Notes under the pieces: generated by a model
Database searches by the model: none
Seen by the model: only the letters and a program-made list of their open reading frames with translations
Told to the model about the DNA's origin: nothing
Made by a program: the position numbers and the translations under genes
In this document: positions 7,471 through 15,753 of the stretch, piece by piece
Numbering within the stretch: the first letter of the stretch is position 1
Layout: every line of letters starts with the position of its first letter
From: Candidatus Bathyarchaeota archaeon
Lineage (GTDB): Archaea; Thermoproteota; Bathyarchaeia; Bathyarchaeales; Bathycorpusculaceae
NCBI GenBank assembly: GCA_026414485.1
Contig: JAOAIX010000011.1
Coordinates: forward strand, 19,251 to 65,103
Direction: 5' to 3'
Length of the DNA: 45,853 nucleotides

Positions 7471-8462
7471 CACTCTCTGACATACTCAGAATTCTTGAGG
7501 ACACAAAAGCTCAGCAAGTATTACTTTTGTGTCACCACAACAGTGACCCAGATGCAATATGTTCTGCATATGCTCTACAAAACCTGTTAAAAAAAGTCAA
7601 ACCTGAGATCACAACTGAAATTGGCACAGGACAAGGAATAAGCAGACTTGCCAAAAACATAGTTCAAAACCTGACTATAAGAGTTAACCTAAAACCTAAT
7701 GTAGACAAAGCGCAAGCCATAATTTTGCTCGACACTAATACCATTCAACAACTTGGGGATGTTGTGGAAAAAGTTGCCAAAGCTATCTCGCCCATCATCG
7801 TTGTTGACCATCACGCAGTCCACCCAGAAACTCAAAAACTATGTAAACTTTGCATAACAAACGAAGACGCCTCCAGCACCTGCGACATAATCTACGACTT
7901 CTACAAAGAAAAAAACATAAAGCCTGACGAAAACACAGCCAAAGCTCTATTTTTAGGCATGGCCTTCGACACCAGACACTTTGTATTGGCAAACTCTACC
8001 ACTTTCAAAGCCATAAGCGACTTAGTTGACAGCGGCGTGAACGCTCAAGAGTGTCTGTCCATGCTTACACTTCCAATGGATTTTAGCGAACGAGTTGCTA
8101 GAATTAAAGGTTGCAGACGAGCCAAACTACTCAAAGTGGGCGATTGGATAATTGCTCTATCACATGTTAGTGCATATCAAGCCTCAGCAGCCCGCGCGCT
8201 AACCGATTTGGGAGCCCACATTGCCGTAGTAGCAGGACAAAAAGGGGACAATATAGAAGTCAGCTTGAGATGCACTCGTGAGTTTAGCGAAAAAACGGGC
8301 ATCCACCTCGGCAGAGACATAGCCAAGCCGCTGGGAGAACACCTTAAAGGTATGGGGGGTGGACACGCCATGGCGGCGGGTGTCAATGGAACAGGAGATA
8401 TTGAAGCAGGATTGAAGTGGTGTCTGCGACTTTTAAAGGAAAACTTAGCTAAAAATGAGTAG
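7467..8462 (+). CDS. DHH family phosphoesterase (NrnA/RecJ-like)
   Basis: 331-residue metal-dependent phosphoesterase. Motif I HHNSDPDAICSAYAL, motif II LLDTNT, motif III VVDHHAVH (the DHH signature) and the C-terminal DHHA1 motif GGGHAMAAG are all intact. Members of this subfamily degrade short oligoribonucleotides (nanoRNA) or 3'-phosphoadenosine phosphate; archaeal copies beside the exosome cluster are generally regarded as RNA-processing exonucleases. Which substrate applies cannot be told here. It closes the pfdB-DUF3194-DHH trio and is followed by a 52 bp gap containing an inverted repeat, after which the ECF transporter genes begin. Confidence 0.88.
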   Translation: MTLSDILRILEDTKAQQVLLLCHHNSDPDAICSAYALQNLLKKVKPEITTEIGTGQGISRLAKNIVQNLTIRVNLKPNVDKAQAIILLDTNTIQQLGDVVEKVAKAISPIIVVDHHAVHPETQKLCKLCITNEDASSTCDIIYDFYKEKNIKPDENTAKALFLGMAFDTRHFVLANSTTFKAISDLVDSGVNAQECLSMLTLPMDFSERVARIKGCRRAKLLKVGDWIIALSHVSAYQASAARALTDLGAHIAVVAGQKGDNIEVSLRCTREFSEKTGIHLGRDIAKPLGEHLKGMGGGHAMAAGVNGTGDIEAGLKWCLRLLKENLAKNE

Positions 8463-8484
8463 TTACTCTTAAAAGAATCAAACG

Positions 8485-8507
8485 TATGCCTAAAGTAGGC
8501 AGGCATA
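8485..8507. repeat. inverted repeat before ecfA1
   Basis: Perfect 7-base arms TATGCCT and AGGCATA separated by nine bases, ending eight bases before the ecfA1 start codon. It could be an operator or an RNA hairpin affecting translation of the transporter genes. A nested GCCT/AGGC pair shares the left arm. Confidence 0.35.
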
Positions 8508-8514
8508 AGAAAAT

Positions 8515-9360
8515 ATGCCCATAATAGAAACAAAAAATCTCAGCTATACCTATCCAAGCGCTTCGCGCCCCTCCATACAGGACATCTCCATAAAAGTAGA
8601 AAAGGGAGAATTTGTCCTCATCACAGGTCCAAGCGGTTGTGGTAAAACTACTTTGTGTCGAACCTTCAATGGACTCATACCACATTTTTATCAGGGCGAA
8701 CTCAAAGGTGAAATCACTGTAGCAGGCAAAAACGCAGCAAAGCAGCCAACCATGGAGATGGCGAAACATGTAGGAATGGTTTTTCAAAACCCAGAAAATC
8801 AGCTGTTTGCCTTAAGCGTAGAGAAAGATGTAGCATTTGGGCTAGAGAACCTGGGTTTTGACAGGAAAGAAATGCGTGAACGCGTCAATTGGGCGCTCAA
8901 ATTGACTGGCATTTACGATTTACGTGAAAGGTCACCACACGAAATGTCAGGGGGGCAGCAACAAAGAGTAGCCATCGCCGCAGTTCTTGCAATGCAACCT
9001 GAAATCATAGTGCTAGATGAACCCACCAGCTTTTTAGATCCTTTGAGCGCAGAGAAAATCTTCGAAGTTATCTATGACTTGAACCAAAAACTTGGCTTAA
9101 CAGTAGTGTTGGTGGAGCACAGACTAGACTTGACTGCAAAATACGCTAACCACATCATAATTATGGATGAAGGCAAAATTTGCTTCGACGGGAAACCCCG
9201 AGAAGTTCTAAGCAAACAGGAAACGCGCCTCATAGGCGTCGGTATACCAAAAGCAACTCTACTTTATGAGATGCTCAAAAAAGAAGGGGCCAAACTGGGT
9301 AACACCACACCGTTATGCTCAAAAGAACTGGCAGATATGGTGCAGGAGGCACTTAAGTAG
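8515..9360 (+). CDS. ecfA1: ECF transporter ATPase EcfA1
   Basis: 281-residue ABC ATPase of an energy-coupling factor transporter. Walker A GPSGCGKTT (about 38-46), Q-loop FQNPENQLF, signature MSGGQQQRVAIAAVLA and Walker B IIVLDEPTSFLDP are complete, and the switch His is in VVLVEHRLDL. The FQNPENQ Q-loop is characteristic of ECF ATPases. It pairs with EcfA2 and EcfT encoded next to it to power uptake of a vitamin or metal ion. No substrate-binding S component is encoded here, so the substrate is unknown. The C-terminal 50 residues form the typical EcfA dimerisation domain. Confidence 0.9.
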   Translation: MPIIETKNLSYTYPSASRPSIQDISIKVEKGEFVLITGPSGCGKTTLCRTFNGLIPHFYQGELKGEITVAGKNAAKQPTMEMAKHVGMVFQNPENQLFALSVEKDVAFGLENLGFDRKEMRERVNWALKLTGIYDLRERSPHEMSGGQQQRVAIAAVLAMQPEIIVLDEPTSFLDPLSAEKIFEVIYDLNQKLGLTVVLVEHRLDLTAKYANHIIIMDEGKICFDGKPREVLSKQETRLIGVGIPKATLLYEMLKKEGAKLGNTTPLCSKELADMVQEALK

Positions 9361-9361
9361 G

Positions 9362-10186
9362 ATGATAGTTGTCGAAGATGTACGATTCAGCTACCCCGGT
9401 GGGGTTGAGGCACTCAAAGGTGTATCGTTGACGGTGAAGAACGGCGAATTTGTGGCCATAATGGGGCAAAACGGCGCAGGCAAAACCACGCTGGTCAAAC
9501 ACTTCAACGGATTACTCAAACCTACCAGTGGCGTCGTGCGCGTAAATGGTGTAGAAACGTCCAGGTCAAGTGTGGCCGCTCTGGCCCGCAATGTTGGATT
9601 TGTTTTCCAAAATCCTGATCATCAATTATTCTGTGAAACCGTAGATGATGAAATTGCGTTTGCTCTAAAAAACTTTGGGTACGAACAAACTGTGATTGAG
9701 AAACGGATAACTTGGGCAGTGAATTTACTAGGTTTGAGTCAGTACCGTAAAACATCGCCATTTATGCTTAGTGGTGGAGAACGTAAAAGAGTAGCCCTTG
9801 CTTCGGTGTTGGCGTGGGATCCACAGATTTTGGTTTTAGATGAACCCACTATCGGCCAAGACCACAGACAAAAAGAAAATTTGCGTCAGTTCATAATGCA
9901 GTTGCAGACTCAAGGCAAAACCATCGTTATGGTTACCCATGACGTGGAATTCGTTGCAGAATGCAACCCTAGAGTTGTGCTTATGCGGGAGGGCAAAATC
10001 ATGGCTGATGGGCAAGGTAAACAGATTCTCACGAACTCTGAATTGCTGGAGCAAGCTTCAATTGTGCTGCCACAAGTTGCACAGATCTTCAAACACTTAA
10101 TAACGCAAGGGTTCCCCCTCAACATTATTGACATTTACGAGGCAAAGAATCTGCTTATGGAAAAATTGGAGAAAAATAAAACATGA
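9362..10186 (+). CDS. ecfA2: ECF transporter ATPase EcfA2
   Basis: 274-residue second ATPase of the ECF module. It has Walker A GQNGAGKTT, Q-loop FQNPDHQLF, signature LSGGERKRVALASVLA, Walker B ILVLDEPTIGQDH and switch His in MVTHDVEFV. The start is ATG 9362, two bases after the ecfA1 stop, with AGGAGG at 9344-9349; the frame stays open upstream into ecfA1, but that segment is not homologous. Paralogous to EcfA1, with which it should form a heterodimer at EcfT. It overlaps ecfT by four bases. Confidence 0.9.
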   Translation: MIVVEDVRFSYPGGVEALKGVSLTVKNGEFVAIMGQNGAGKTTLVKHFNGLLKPTSGVVRVNGVETSRSSVAALARNVGFVFQNPDHQLFCETVDDEIAFALKNFGYEQTVIEKRITWAVNLLGLSQYRKTSPFMLSGGERKRVALASVLAWDPQILVLDEPTIGQDHRQKENLRQFIMQLQTQGKTIVMVTHDVEFVAECNPRVVLMREGKIMADGQGKQILTNSELLEQASIVLPQVAQIFKHLITQGFPLNIIDIYEAKNLLMEKLEKNKT

Positions 10187-10974
10187 GCGTCTTTGACGGC
10201 CTAAAGTTCCGCAAGGTCTACTCACCCATCCACAACTTGGATCCACGCATGAAATTCATCTACGTCATAATTATCTTTGCAGTGGCCATAATCTTCAACA
10301 CAATAATCCCCCTACTAACACTGTTCCTCATGCAGGTTCCGTTTGTCATGTTGGCGCGAGTGCAAAAACAATGGTTACGCTCTCTACGAGGAGCGATGTT
10401 TTTGGCGTCATTCATATTTTTCATAAACATTGCAACTAACTTCTTCACCCAAGGCTATACTTTAAACGCGAAAAACATTGAAGACGCCGCTACAATGACG
10501 ACGCGGTTTTTGGTTTTAGTAGAGTCATTTTCGGTCTTCTTCTTGACTACTTCACCTGACCATCTAGGTTTAGCTTTGGAGCAGACAAAAGTTCCTTATG
10601 AGTTCTCATTTGCTTTCACCACGGCTGTTCGCTTCGTGCCTGTTTTGGCTGAGGAGGCCCAGACCATTATGGATGCACAAAAAGCCCGCGGCTTAGAACT
10701 TGAAAAAGGCAACTTTCTAAAGCGCATACGTAACTATGTTCCCGTGCTTATCCCATTGATTGTCAGCGCCATCCGCAGAAGTCTAGAGTTGGCAGAGGCG
10801 ATGGAAGCTCGGGCTTGGGGAGCCACCAAAAAACGTACCAATCTCTACGCCTTGAAATTCAACAAAGGTGACTATGTGTTACTCGCTTTGACAACTGGAG
10901 TTTTAATCGTAGCTGTATACACTGTCCTTTATGTTCCTGTCCCCACCATACGTGCATTGTTGGGAGTACCGTGA
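10183..10974 (+). CDS. ecfT: ECF transporter transmembrane subunit EcfT
   Basis: 263-residue membrane scaffold of the ECF transporter. Hydrophobic helices are visible near residues 25-65 (two closely spaced), 70-90, 105-125 and 230-250. The two coupling motifs that dock on the ATPases are AQKARGLEL and AMEARAWGA; the second has Ala-Arg-Ala instead of the more usual Ala-Arg-Gly. The start ATG overlaps the ecfA2 stop. Together the three genes encode a full energizing module, so an S component encoded elsewhere is expected (a group II arrangement, by family knowledge). Confidence 0.88.
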   Translation: MSVFDGLKFRKVYSPIHNLDPRMKFIYVIIIFAVAIIFNTIIPLLTLFLMQVPFVMLARVQKQWLRSLRGAMFLASFIFFINIATNFFTQGYTLNAKNIEDAATMTTRFLVLVESFSVFFLTTSPDHLGLALEQTKVPYEFSFAFTTAVRFVPVLAEEAQTIMDAQKARGLELEKGNFLKRIRNYVPVLIPLIVSAIRRSLELAEAMEARAWGATKKRTNLYALKFNKGDYVLLALTTGVLIVAVYTVLYVPVPTIRALLGVP

Positions 10975-11052
10975 AAAGATTAAAGTATTTTTAGACTCTA
11001 TGGGAGAGATTTTGGAAAAGTCTTATAAAGCCACATCATATTCTGGAACCTG

Positions 11053-12396
11053 ATGAAGACAAAATTAATTGTAATTTTTCTTGTTTATGTTTTAATTACA
11101 CCACTTTTTGTAAACAGTGGGTTTTTTGCTGAAGCACAAATCATTCAGCTTCCTACGGTAGATGTTCTTGTTGGAATTGACGTAGCTTATGAGAACAGCA
11201 ATGAAATTAAAAAACTAATAGATGAAGTCAGCGCCTACACAAATCTATTGGTTATTGGATGTACAGGGATAACCTATAATCAAACACTGCTTAACGAAAT
11301 ATGTCAACAGTTACATGAGAAGAACATGTCGTTTATTATCTATCGTGATTGGCTACGAAGAAACAGCACGGAATGGTTTCCTCTTTGGGTTGAAAACGCA
11401 AGAGCATATTATAAAGACAAATTTTTGGGATTTTACTATAGCGATGAAATTGGAGGAAAACAACTTGACCGCCATGAACATTTAACCGTCACGGATGCTA
11501 CTGACGCCCATGACGCCGCAAAGCAGTTCATTGAAGTGGTAGGCAATCAGTTGAGGCGATTCAACTTGACCCATAACAGCTCGACCCCTATGCCACTGTT
11601 CACTTCAGATTACGCTCTTTACTGGTTTGACTACAAAGCAGGATACGATGCTGTTTTTGCGGAATTTGGTTGGAACTACAGCAGACAACTAAATGTGGCG
11701 CTTTGCCGTGGCGCCGCCAATGTGCAAGGCAAAGAGTGGGGCATAATGATAACTTGGACTTACACCAACCCACCCTATATCGAGTCAGGCAAAGAATTAT
11801 ACGAAGACATGGTTCTTGCATACAATAACGGCGCCAAATACATAGTAATTTTTGATACAAATGAAGAATATACATCTGGAATTTTAAAGGAAGAGCATCT
11901 CCAAGCGATTAAACAGTTCTGGCGATATACCCAAGAAAACCCAAGAAACAACACTATAACTGATAGGGTAGCGTTTGTTTTGCCTAAAGACTACGCATAT
12001 GGCTTTAGAGGACCAAACGACAAAATATGGGGACTGTGGGAAGCCAACCAGTTTTCCTTAGAACTCAGTGTACATGTAGATTACTTACTAAAACAGTATG
12101 GGACAAAATTGGACATAATCTACGAAGATGGACTTCAAGAGGGCAACAGCTATGGTTACAGCAAAATTATTTATTGGAGTAAAATTGGTTTGCCGCAATA
12201 TCCATATCCTTCGCCCGCCACAAGCCATAACCCAACACTCTCACCGCCTCAAACTCAGGTCAATGCTTTGCTTACACAAGCAGAGGGCGTCGCTCCACTT
12301 GAAGGTTACAGTCACCTGTTTGCTACTACAGTCGCCGTTTGCACGGCTGCTTTAGTGCTAGTGTTTTTTAGAATAAAAAGGAGAAAACTTAAGTGA
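11053..12396 (+). CDS. membrane-anchored surface protein, glycosidase-like
   Basis: 447-residue protein of unrecognised family. A signal peptide (LIVIFLVYVLITPLFVNSGF) opens it and a single C-terminal helix (FATTVAVCTAALVLVFF) followed by RIKRRKLK anchors it, after a Pro/Ser-rich stalk near residues 390-410. The extracellular part has repeated strand-helix units (VLVGIDVAY, LLVIGCTGITY, SFIIYRDW, FLGFYYSDEIGG, KYIVIFDTNEE) like a TIM barrel, and the acidic FYYSDEIGG lies where many retaining glycosidases carry an acid at strand 4. About seven N-glycosylation sequons (for example NST, NQT, NLT, NYS, NNT) are present. Its role is probably sugar binding or hydrolysis at the surface, by inference only. 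Confidence 0.6.
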   Translation: MKTKLIVIFLVYVLITPLFVNSGFFAEAQIIQLPTVDVLVGIDVAYENSNEIKKLIDEVSAYTNLLVIGCTGITYNQTLLNEICQQLHEKNMSFIIYRDWLRRNSTEWFPLWVENARAYYKDKFLGFYYSDEIGGKQLDRHEHLTVTDATDAHDAAKQFIEVVGNQLRRFNLTHNSSTPMPLFTSDYALYWFDYKAGYDAVFAEFGWNYSRQLNVALCRGAANVQGKEWGIMITWTYTNPPYIESGKELYEDMVLAYNNGAKYIVIFDTNEEYTSGILKEEHLQAIKQFWRYTQENPRNNTITDRVAFVLPKDYAYGFRGPNDKIWGLWEANQFSLELSVHVDYLLKQYGTKLDIIYEDGLQEGNSYGYSKIIYWSKIGLPQYPYPSPATSHNPTLSPPQTQVNALLTQAEGVAPLEGYSHLFATTVAVCTAALVLVFFRIKRRKLK

Positions 12397-12451
12397 ACAG
12401 CTTTTTTAGATACGAAAAACACAAAGTGAGAAAACAAGGAGAAAAACGTTT

Positions 12452-13333
12452 TTGGCTGATCGCCCACGTTTTGGACCTTCGGGTGTCCCACCCATCTTCA
12501 GATTAATGGGAACAAAAATTGCAGATGTACCTAAACTTTTAAAAGCTGAAGGACTGGACGCGTTCGAATATGAAGCCGTGAGATGGGGACAAACACCACA
12601 AATAAAACGCGAAGACGCCCAGGCCCTAAACGTAGCAGCAAAAGAAAATGATGTTTTACTTAGCCTACACGGTTCCTATTTCATCAATCTCTCAGGGGAG
12701 CAAGCGGTAGTTGAAGCAAGCAAGAAACGGCTAATTGCATGCGTAACAGCAGCGGAGTGGATGGGCGCATACGTTGTGGTTTTCCACACAGGCTTCTACG
12801 GTCGTAACAGCAAAACTGAGACATACAAGAAAAGCGTAGATGCCATCCGGGACGTCATCAAAACTCTCAACGCCAACGGTTTCGAAAAGGTGAAGTTGGG
12901 TCCTGAAACAATGGGCAGACATAGTCAATTTGGTAGCATAGATGAAATACTCAACATATGCCAAGAAGTCGAACGCACCCAACTGGTCATTGACTGGTCG
13001 CACCTACATGCAAGAACAGGTGGTGGGCTTCGAACTGTGGAAGACTTCCGAAACATAGCGGTCAAAGCTGAAGAGAAATTGGGTACAGAAGCCATGCGCA
13101 ATATGCACTGTCACTTCAGCAAAATAGAATACACCTATAAATCGGGAGAGCGACGCCACCATATATTAGATGCACCAGAGTTTGGACCTGACTTTGATAA
13201 ACTAGCTGAAGTTATTGTGGATTTGGGAATGCGTCCTTGCATAATTTGTGAAACACCTATTTTGGATGTGGATGCCAGAAAAATGCAGGAAACCCTCAGG
13301 AAAATCGTAGAGACGAAAAGACAAAAAGATTAA
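12452..13333 (+). CDS. nfo: endonuclease IV family AP endonuclease
   Basis: 293-residue xylose-isomerase-like TIM-barrel protein resembling endonuclease IV, which cleaves DNA 5' of abasic sites using metals. Metal-ligand segments are visible: LSLHGSYFINLSG, VVFHTGFYG, LGPETMGRHSQFGS, VIDWSHLHARTGGG, MHCHFS and ICETP. The start is a TTG with AAGGAG ten bases upstream. Length is close to that of E. coli Nfo (285). Some archaeal relatives are uncharacterised and may act on other substrates, so the AP endonuclease function is a family inference. It converges on the glutamate synthase operon. Confidence 0.75.
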   Translation: MADRPRFGPSGVPPIFRLMGTKIADVPKLLKAEGLDAFEYEAVRWGQTPQIKREDAQALNVAAKENDVLLSLHGSYFINLSGEQAVVEASKKRLIACVTAAEWMGAYVVVFHTGFYGRNSKTETYKKSVDAIRDVIKTLNANGFEKVKLGPETMGRHSQFGSIDEILNICQEVERTQLVIDWSHLHARTGGGLRTVEDFRNIAVKAEEKLGTEAMRNMHCHFSKIEYTYKSGERRHHILDAPEFGPDFDKLAEVIVDLGMRPCIICETPILDVDARKMQETLRKIVETKRQKD

Positions 13334-13434
13334 AGGTAGTCGCATAAAGGGTAATTTTAATACTATAAAAATATTGTGAGAGAGATAAAAAGAGAGAGGT
13401 GCCCTACTCCTCAGAAGCCTAAAAGGCAATTGGG
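13334..13434. terminator. convergent intergenic with short hairpin
   Basis: Gap of 101 bp between convergent nfo and the glutamate synthase operon. It includes a small hairpin GCCT-AAA-AGGC near 13417-13428 and T/A-rich stretches. A role in termination is likely from position, but there is no strong T-run. Confidence 0.3.
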
Positions 13435-14238
13435 TTAGTAAGCATAAATTCTGCCGTAGGGTCTATGAGAGTAAGGAACAATTTTCATAAATTTTTTGCT
13501 TAGAATTTCTTCAAAATCAGTTTTGAAGTAGCCGCAGAACTCTCTGACCAAACCCTCAATTGTTAGCATGTCGCTTTTTTCGACGTCAACCATTTTGACT
13601 TCCTTGCCCATGTGTGCCACGTTGCCACGAACATAAATCACACCTGCATGCATACCTGTGCCTACGAATCGTGCCTTGTGCGGTTCATCGCCTTTAAGGT
13701 TTAATCCTAGAACCAGCAATACGCCACCTGCCATGTATTCGCCCAAAAAATCCATTGCAGTCCCGCCCACCACCAAGTAAGGTTTCTTGTCCATATACTC
13801 TTTCATGTGGATACCTGCCCGGGCGCCGATGTCGTCACGTATGAAAACTTTGCCGCCACGCATGCCGTAGCATGTGATGTCACCTGCCCTGCCGTGAACC
13901 ACAACTTTGCCTTCGTTCATTGTGTTTGCTACGCAGTCTTGAGCGTTACCATACACAGTAATGTAAGGACCATTCATGAAAGCAGCTAGGTCATTACCTG
14001 GTGTGCCGTAAATTTCGATAGCCATACCAGTTTTTAAGTCGGTTCCTATGTATCGTTGACCGCAAACGCTGTGTAACTCAACTTTTTCGACACCATGACT
14101 ATCAAGCGTCCGTAGCAGAGAGTTGAGGTCGCGATAATGTAATCCCTCAGCATTCACCTGACATATTTGGTCATTGAAAGTAACGTGTGGAAGAAACCTT
14201 GAGTCAAGTTTAGCCAATATAATTTCTTTTGCAATCAT
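13435..14238 (-). CDS. gltB3: glutamate synthase GXGXG domain subunit
   Basis: 267-residue protein equal to the C-terminal right-handed beta-helix domain of bacterial glutamate synthase, encoded separately in archaea. Repeated Gly-rich turns such as GTPGNDLAAF, VHGRAGDITCYGMRGGKVF and GGTAMDFLGEYMAGGVLLVL form the parallel coils. In the bacterial enzyme this domain is structural and holds the channel between ammonia release and the synthase site. It is the last gene of a five-gene operon and begins three bases after gltB2 ends. Confidence 0.88.
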   Translation of the reverse strand: MIAKEIILAKLDSRFLPHVTFNDQICQVNAEGLHYRDLNSLLRTLDSHGVEKVELHSVCGQRYIGTDLKTGMAIEIYGTPGNDLAAFMNGPYITVYGNAQDCVANTMNEGKVVVHGRAGDITCYGMRGGKVFIRDDIGARAGIHMKEYMDKKPYLVVGGTAMDFLGEYMAGGVLLVLGLNLKGDEPHKARFVGTGMHAGVIYVRGNVAHMGKEVKMVDVEKSDMLTIEGLVREFCGYFKTDFEEILSKKFMKIVPYSHRPYGRIYAY

Positions 14239-14241
14239 TTT

Positions 14242-15753
14242 TTATTCACCAGCCATTTTTACGCCTAAAATTTTCAGTTCAGTATCAGTCATGTTTACCC
14301 CACGTAGATGCAAACGATTACCTCGCAAACTTTCAATTGCGTTTATGCCCATACCACCCATTATTTCTTTGATCTCCATGCTCCAGCCCCGCAGCAGATT
14401 CACAAGTCGCTCCGCACCAATTTCAGGGTTAACTCTTTTACTAATCCATGGATCACTGGTAGCAATACCCCAAGGGCATTTGCCTGTGTAGCACTTTTGG
14501 CAAACCGTGCAACCCAAAGCAATCAAGGCTGCCGTGGCAACGTAAACCGCATCAGCACCTAAAGCAATCGCTTTAACAATATCGCCGCTGCTTCGGAAAC
14601 CACCTGCTGCAACAATAGAAGCTTTGTTACGTATGCCTTCGTCGCGCAATCGTTGATCCACGCTGGCTATTGCTAACTCAATGGGTATACCCACGTTGTC
14701 ACGTATCACTTTTGGAGCAGCCCCTGTGGAACCGCGAACACCATCCAAGGCTATAATGTCGGCCCCTGCCCTTACTATGCCACTTGCAATGGCTGCAACG
14801 TTGTGGACAGCCGCAATTTTAACTGAAACAGGCTTACTGTAATTTGTTGCTTCTTTCAGAGCGTAAATCAGTTGCCGAAGATCCTCAATAGAGTAGATGT
14901 CGTGCTGAGGTGCAGGTGACAAAGCGTCGGTACCAACAGGAATCATACGTGTACGTGCGATATCTTCAGTAACTTTCTCGCCTGGGAGGTGACCACCGAT
15001 ACCAGGTTTTGCGCCTTGACCGATCTTAATTTCTATGGCGGCGCCTGCATTTAGATAACTTGAGTGAACACCAAAGCGCCCTGAAGCTACTTGAACAATG
15101 GCGCGCTCTCCATACTTGTATAGACGAGAGTCTAAACCTCCTTCACCTGTGTTGAAATAGGTACCCGCTCTCATTGCAGCACGCGCCAATGATTCGTGCA
15201 CGTTCAAACTGATAGCGCCATATGACATGGCGGAAAACATAATCGGTGTTTCTAATATCAACTGAGGGGCAAGCTTAGTTTTCAGGTCTATGTCCCCGTC
15301 TTCAAACTCTATTTCCAAGGCGTCAGGTTTCGCGCCAAGGTAGGTTCGAATCTCCATAGGTTCACGCAGGGGATCAATGGACGGATTGGTAACTTGGCTG
15401 GCGTTCAGCAATAATCGTTCCCAGTAAGTTAGGTAAGGTTTGTCTGCGCCCATACCGGTTAAGAGAACACCGCCTGTTTCGGCTTGCTTTTTTATATCCT
15501 TTATGACTTCAGAAGACCAGTTGGCATTATCACGGAAAGGGCCAAGATTCTTCTTTATACTCAAAGCATGAGTTGGACACATTGTTACACAGCGTTGGCA
15601 GTTGACGCAGTTTTCGTCTTTACTCCTTATGACGTCATCTTGGGCGTCGTAGTTATGTGTCTCGTAAGTGCATTGGTTTACGCAAACTTTGCAACGTATA
15701 CATTTTGATTCGTCACGTTCAACTATAAAGTCGACTGGTAAATAGCTCTTCAC
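14242..15753 (-). CDS. gltB2: glutamate synthase FMN/FeS domain subunit
   Basis: 503-residue catalytic synthase subunit, combining ammonia with 2-oxoglutarate at FMN to make glutamate. The N-terminus carries two 4Fe-4S motifs, CIRCKVCVNQC and CVNCQRCVTMC. The barrel follows with FSAMSYGAISLN, GEGGLDSRLYKYGE, IEIKIGQGAKPGIGGHLPG and DIIALDGVRGSTGAAP, and CTVCQKCYTGKCPWGIAT binds a third cluster. The start is GTG 15753, overlapping the gltB1 stop (TAGTG) and preceded by GGAGG ten bases upstream; the longer frame to 15843 overlaps gltB1 and is not homologous. The fused ferredoxin domain suggests it takes electrons from a ferredoxin. Confidence 0.93.
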   Translation of the reverse strand: MKSYLPVDFIVERDESKCIRCKVCVNQCTYETHNYDAQDDVIRSKDENCVNCQRCVTMCPTHALSIKKNLGPFRDNANWSSEVIKDIKKQAETGGVLLTGMGADKPYLTYWERLLLNASQVTNPSIDPLREPMEIRTYLGAKPDALEIEFEDGDIDLKTKLAPQLILETPIMFSAMSYGAISLNVHESLARAAMRAGTYFNTGEGGLDSRLYKYGERAIVQVASGRFGVHSSYLNAGAAIEIKIGQGAKPGIGGHLPGEKVTEDIARTRMIPVGTDALSPAPQHDIYSIEDLRQLIYALKEATNYSKPVSVKIAAVHNVAAIASGIVRAGADIIALDGVRGSTGAAPKVIRDNVGIPIELAIASVDQRLRDEGIRNKASIVAAGGFRSSGDIVKAIALGADAVYVATAALIALGCTVCQKCYTGKCPWGIATSDPWISKRVNPEIGAERLVNLLRGWSMEIKEIMGGMGINAIESLRGNRLHLRGVNMTDTELKILGVKMAGE

